Made by a program: the position numbers and the translations under genes. Below are positions 49,645-50,411 of a stretch of 50,411 nucleotides of DNA, piece after piece. Source of the stretch: Gammaproteobacteria bacterium (GTDB lineage: Bacteria; Pseudomonadota; Gammaproteobacteria; Pseudomonadales; Pseudohongiellaceae). Location: NCBI GenBank assembly GCA_009692305.1, contig SHZK01000018.1:1-50411 (forward strand). The letters are read 5' to 3'. Below the pieces are notes generated by a model. That model was not told the DNA's origin and did no database searches. It was given only the letters and a program-made list of their open reading frames with translations. Within the stretch, counting starts at the first letter, position 1. Each line of letters begins with the position of its first letter.

Positions 49645-50411
49645 CTAGTCGCTCTGGTTCACAGCCAGACTGCACAAATAGACGTCGTATCGGTTTGAAG
49701 TTCCCTTGAATTCAATATCTGGTCGCTCACCCGCAAGATAGGGGGACAACTTCGCGCGCTTTACCACCACTCGTCGCCGCGCATGTTTGCGCGCCTCGCG
49801 CAGTATCTGCTGTTCATCACAACTACTGCTGCCCAATAACATCTGCAGCAAATACATATCTTTCTTCGCCCGCGCATTTTTGTGCGTCTGCGGAAACATC
49901 GGATCGAGATAGACCACATCAAAGACGGGCAATTCGTCAGCGATCAGGCAAAAATCCGCATGACGTAATCGCATCAATTGCAGCGCTGCCGTCCGCTGCG
50001 CAGAATCTGCGGCCAGCTGTCCGTGTCTGCGCGTCAAGCCATCCAGTAATAACGCGTGCACAATTGAAGAACGCTCCAACAGTTCAACTTCAGCGCCACC
50101 ACTTGCCAACAACCAGGCGTCTTTGCCAAGTCCGGCCATGGCGTCCAAAATGTGCAGACGCGTCTGCCCTTTCAAGCCAACGGCCTTGATGAGATTCTGT
50201 TGTTTCAGTTTGTCGCTGACGCGCCTGAGCAAATCGCTATTGTCAAAGTTAACGCAGAGTCCGCCCGGCGCCCCGAGCGAGTTTTGATACAAGGTGAGGC
50301 CTGCCGCTTCATACCGCAGAAAAAATGCGCAGTCGTGATTAGCAGGAGAAGCGGCCGTGATCAAAGGCAGCTGCAAGGTAGCAGAGAGCGCAAGATCGCG
50401 CTCACTGGCAG
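49645..50411 (-). CDS. rsmJ: 16S rRNA (guanine-1516-N2)-methyltransferase RsmJ, 5' end outside the window
   Basis: RsmJ methylates G1516 of 16S rRNA. Seen are the SAM-binding LDAMAGLGKDAWLLAS, ELLERSSIVHALLLDGL, the catalytic-type VYLDPMFPQ and VVVKRAKLSPYL. The C-terminus is complete. The reading frame stays open to the right edge of the window (reading ASERDLALSATLQ into the known part), and the E. coli protein has a longer N-terminus, so the real start probably lies beyond 50411; TTG 50376 is an unlikely start. Confidence 0.92.
   Translation of the reverse strand, partial: ASERDLALSATLQLPLITAASPANHDCAFFLRYEAAGLTLYQNSLGAPGGLCVNFDNSDLLRRVSDKLKQQNLIKAVGLKGQTRLHILDAMAGLGKDAWLLASGGAEVELLERSSIVHALLLDGLTRRHGQLAADSAQRTAALQLMRLRHADFCLIADELPVFDVVYLDPMFPQTHKNARAKKDMYLLQMLLGSSSCDEQQILREARKHARRRVVVKRAKLSPYLAGERPDIEFKGTSNRYDVYLCSLAVNQSD

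Overview
This window is a chromosomal segment of a gammaproteobacterium. The evidence is the housekeeping gene content and gene order: recX-recA-pncC-mutS-fdxA, nlpD-pcm-truD-ispF-ispD-ftsB-eno-kdsA-pyrG-tilS-accA-dnaE-rnhB-lpxB-lpxA-fabZ-lpxD-skp-bamA-rseP-dxr-cdsA-uppS-frr-pyrH-tsf-rpsB, then map-glnD-yffB-dapD-dapE. From memory this follows the arrangement of Pseudomonas and related non-enteric gammaproteobacteria closely, apart from some missing members (rpoS, surE and dapC are not in their usual slots). No rRNA, tRNA, CRISPR array, prophage or complete transposon was seen.

Layout. 1-6.1 kb is an accessory stretch: an IbpA-type small heat-shock gene with a sigma-32-like promoter and a ROSE-like thermometer hairpin, a DUF1015 gene, a short inverted-repeat element, and a three-gene leftward locus (outer-membrane beta-barrel, periplasmic cupredoxin, HAMP-adenylate cyclase). 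Two genes of this locus carry a single in-frame stop in an otherwise open frame, and the third lacks a sound start codon. 6.1-12.4 kb holds DNA repair genes (recX, recA, pncC, mutS) and fdxA. recA has an unusually long leader of about 340 nt with strong inverted repeats, starting at a promoter that overlaps an exact LexA box, with a second LexA-like site upstream. The 8.7-9.4 kb gap contains no convincing gene but several inverted repeats. 12.4-43.2 kb is a nearly uninterrupted leftward series for envelope biogenesis (lipid A, BamA/Skp/RseP, undecaprenyl phosphate, KDO), isoprenoid precursors, glycolysis, fatty acid initiation, replication, and translation (tRNA modification, S2, EF-Ts, UMP kinase, ribosome recycling). 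43.6-49.6 kb runs rightward: methionine aminopeptidase, the nitrogen sensor GlnD, an ArsC-like protein and two lysine/meso-diaminopimelate genes. rsmJ enters from the right edge.

How the genes work together. dxr, ispD and ispF feed isoprenoid precursors to UppS, which makes the lipid carrier that a DUF368 (PopT-like) transporter probably recycles. fabZ, lpxA, lpxD, lpxB and kdsA supply lipid A and KDO. skp, bamA and rseP handle outer-membrane protein assembly and its stress response. dapD and dapE provide diaminopimelate for peptidoglycan. The most unusual parts are the decaying cupredoxin-cyclase locus, the structured recA leader, the repeat-rich mutS upstream region, the empty rpoS and surE slots and the long basic tail on ribosomal protein S2.
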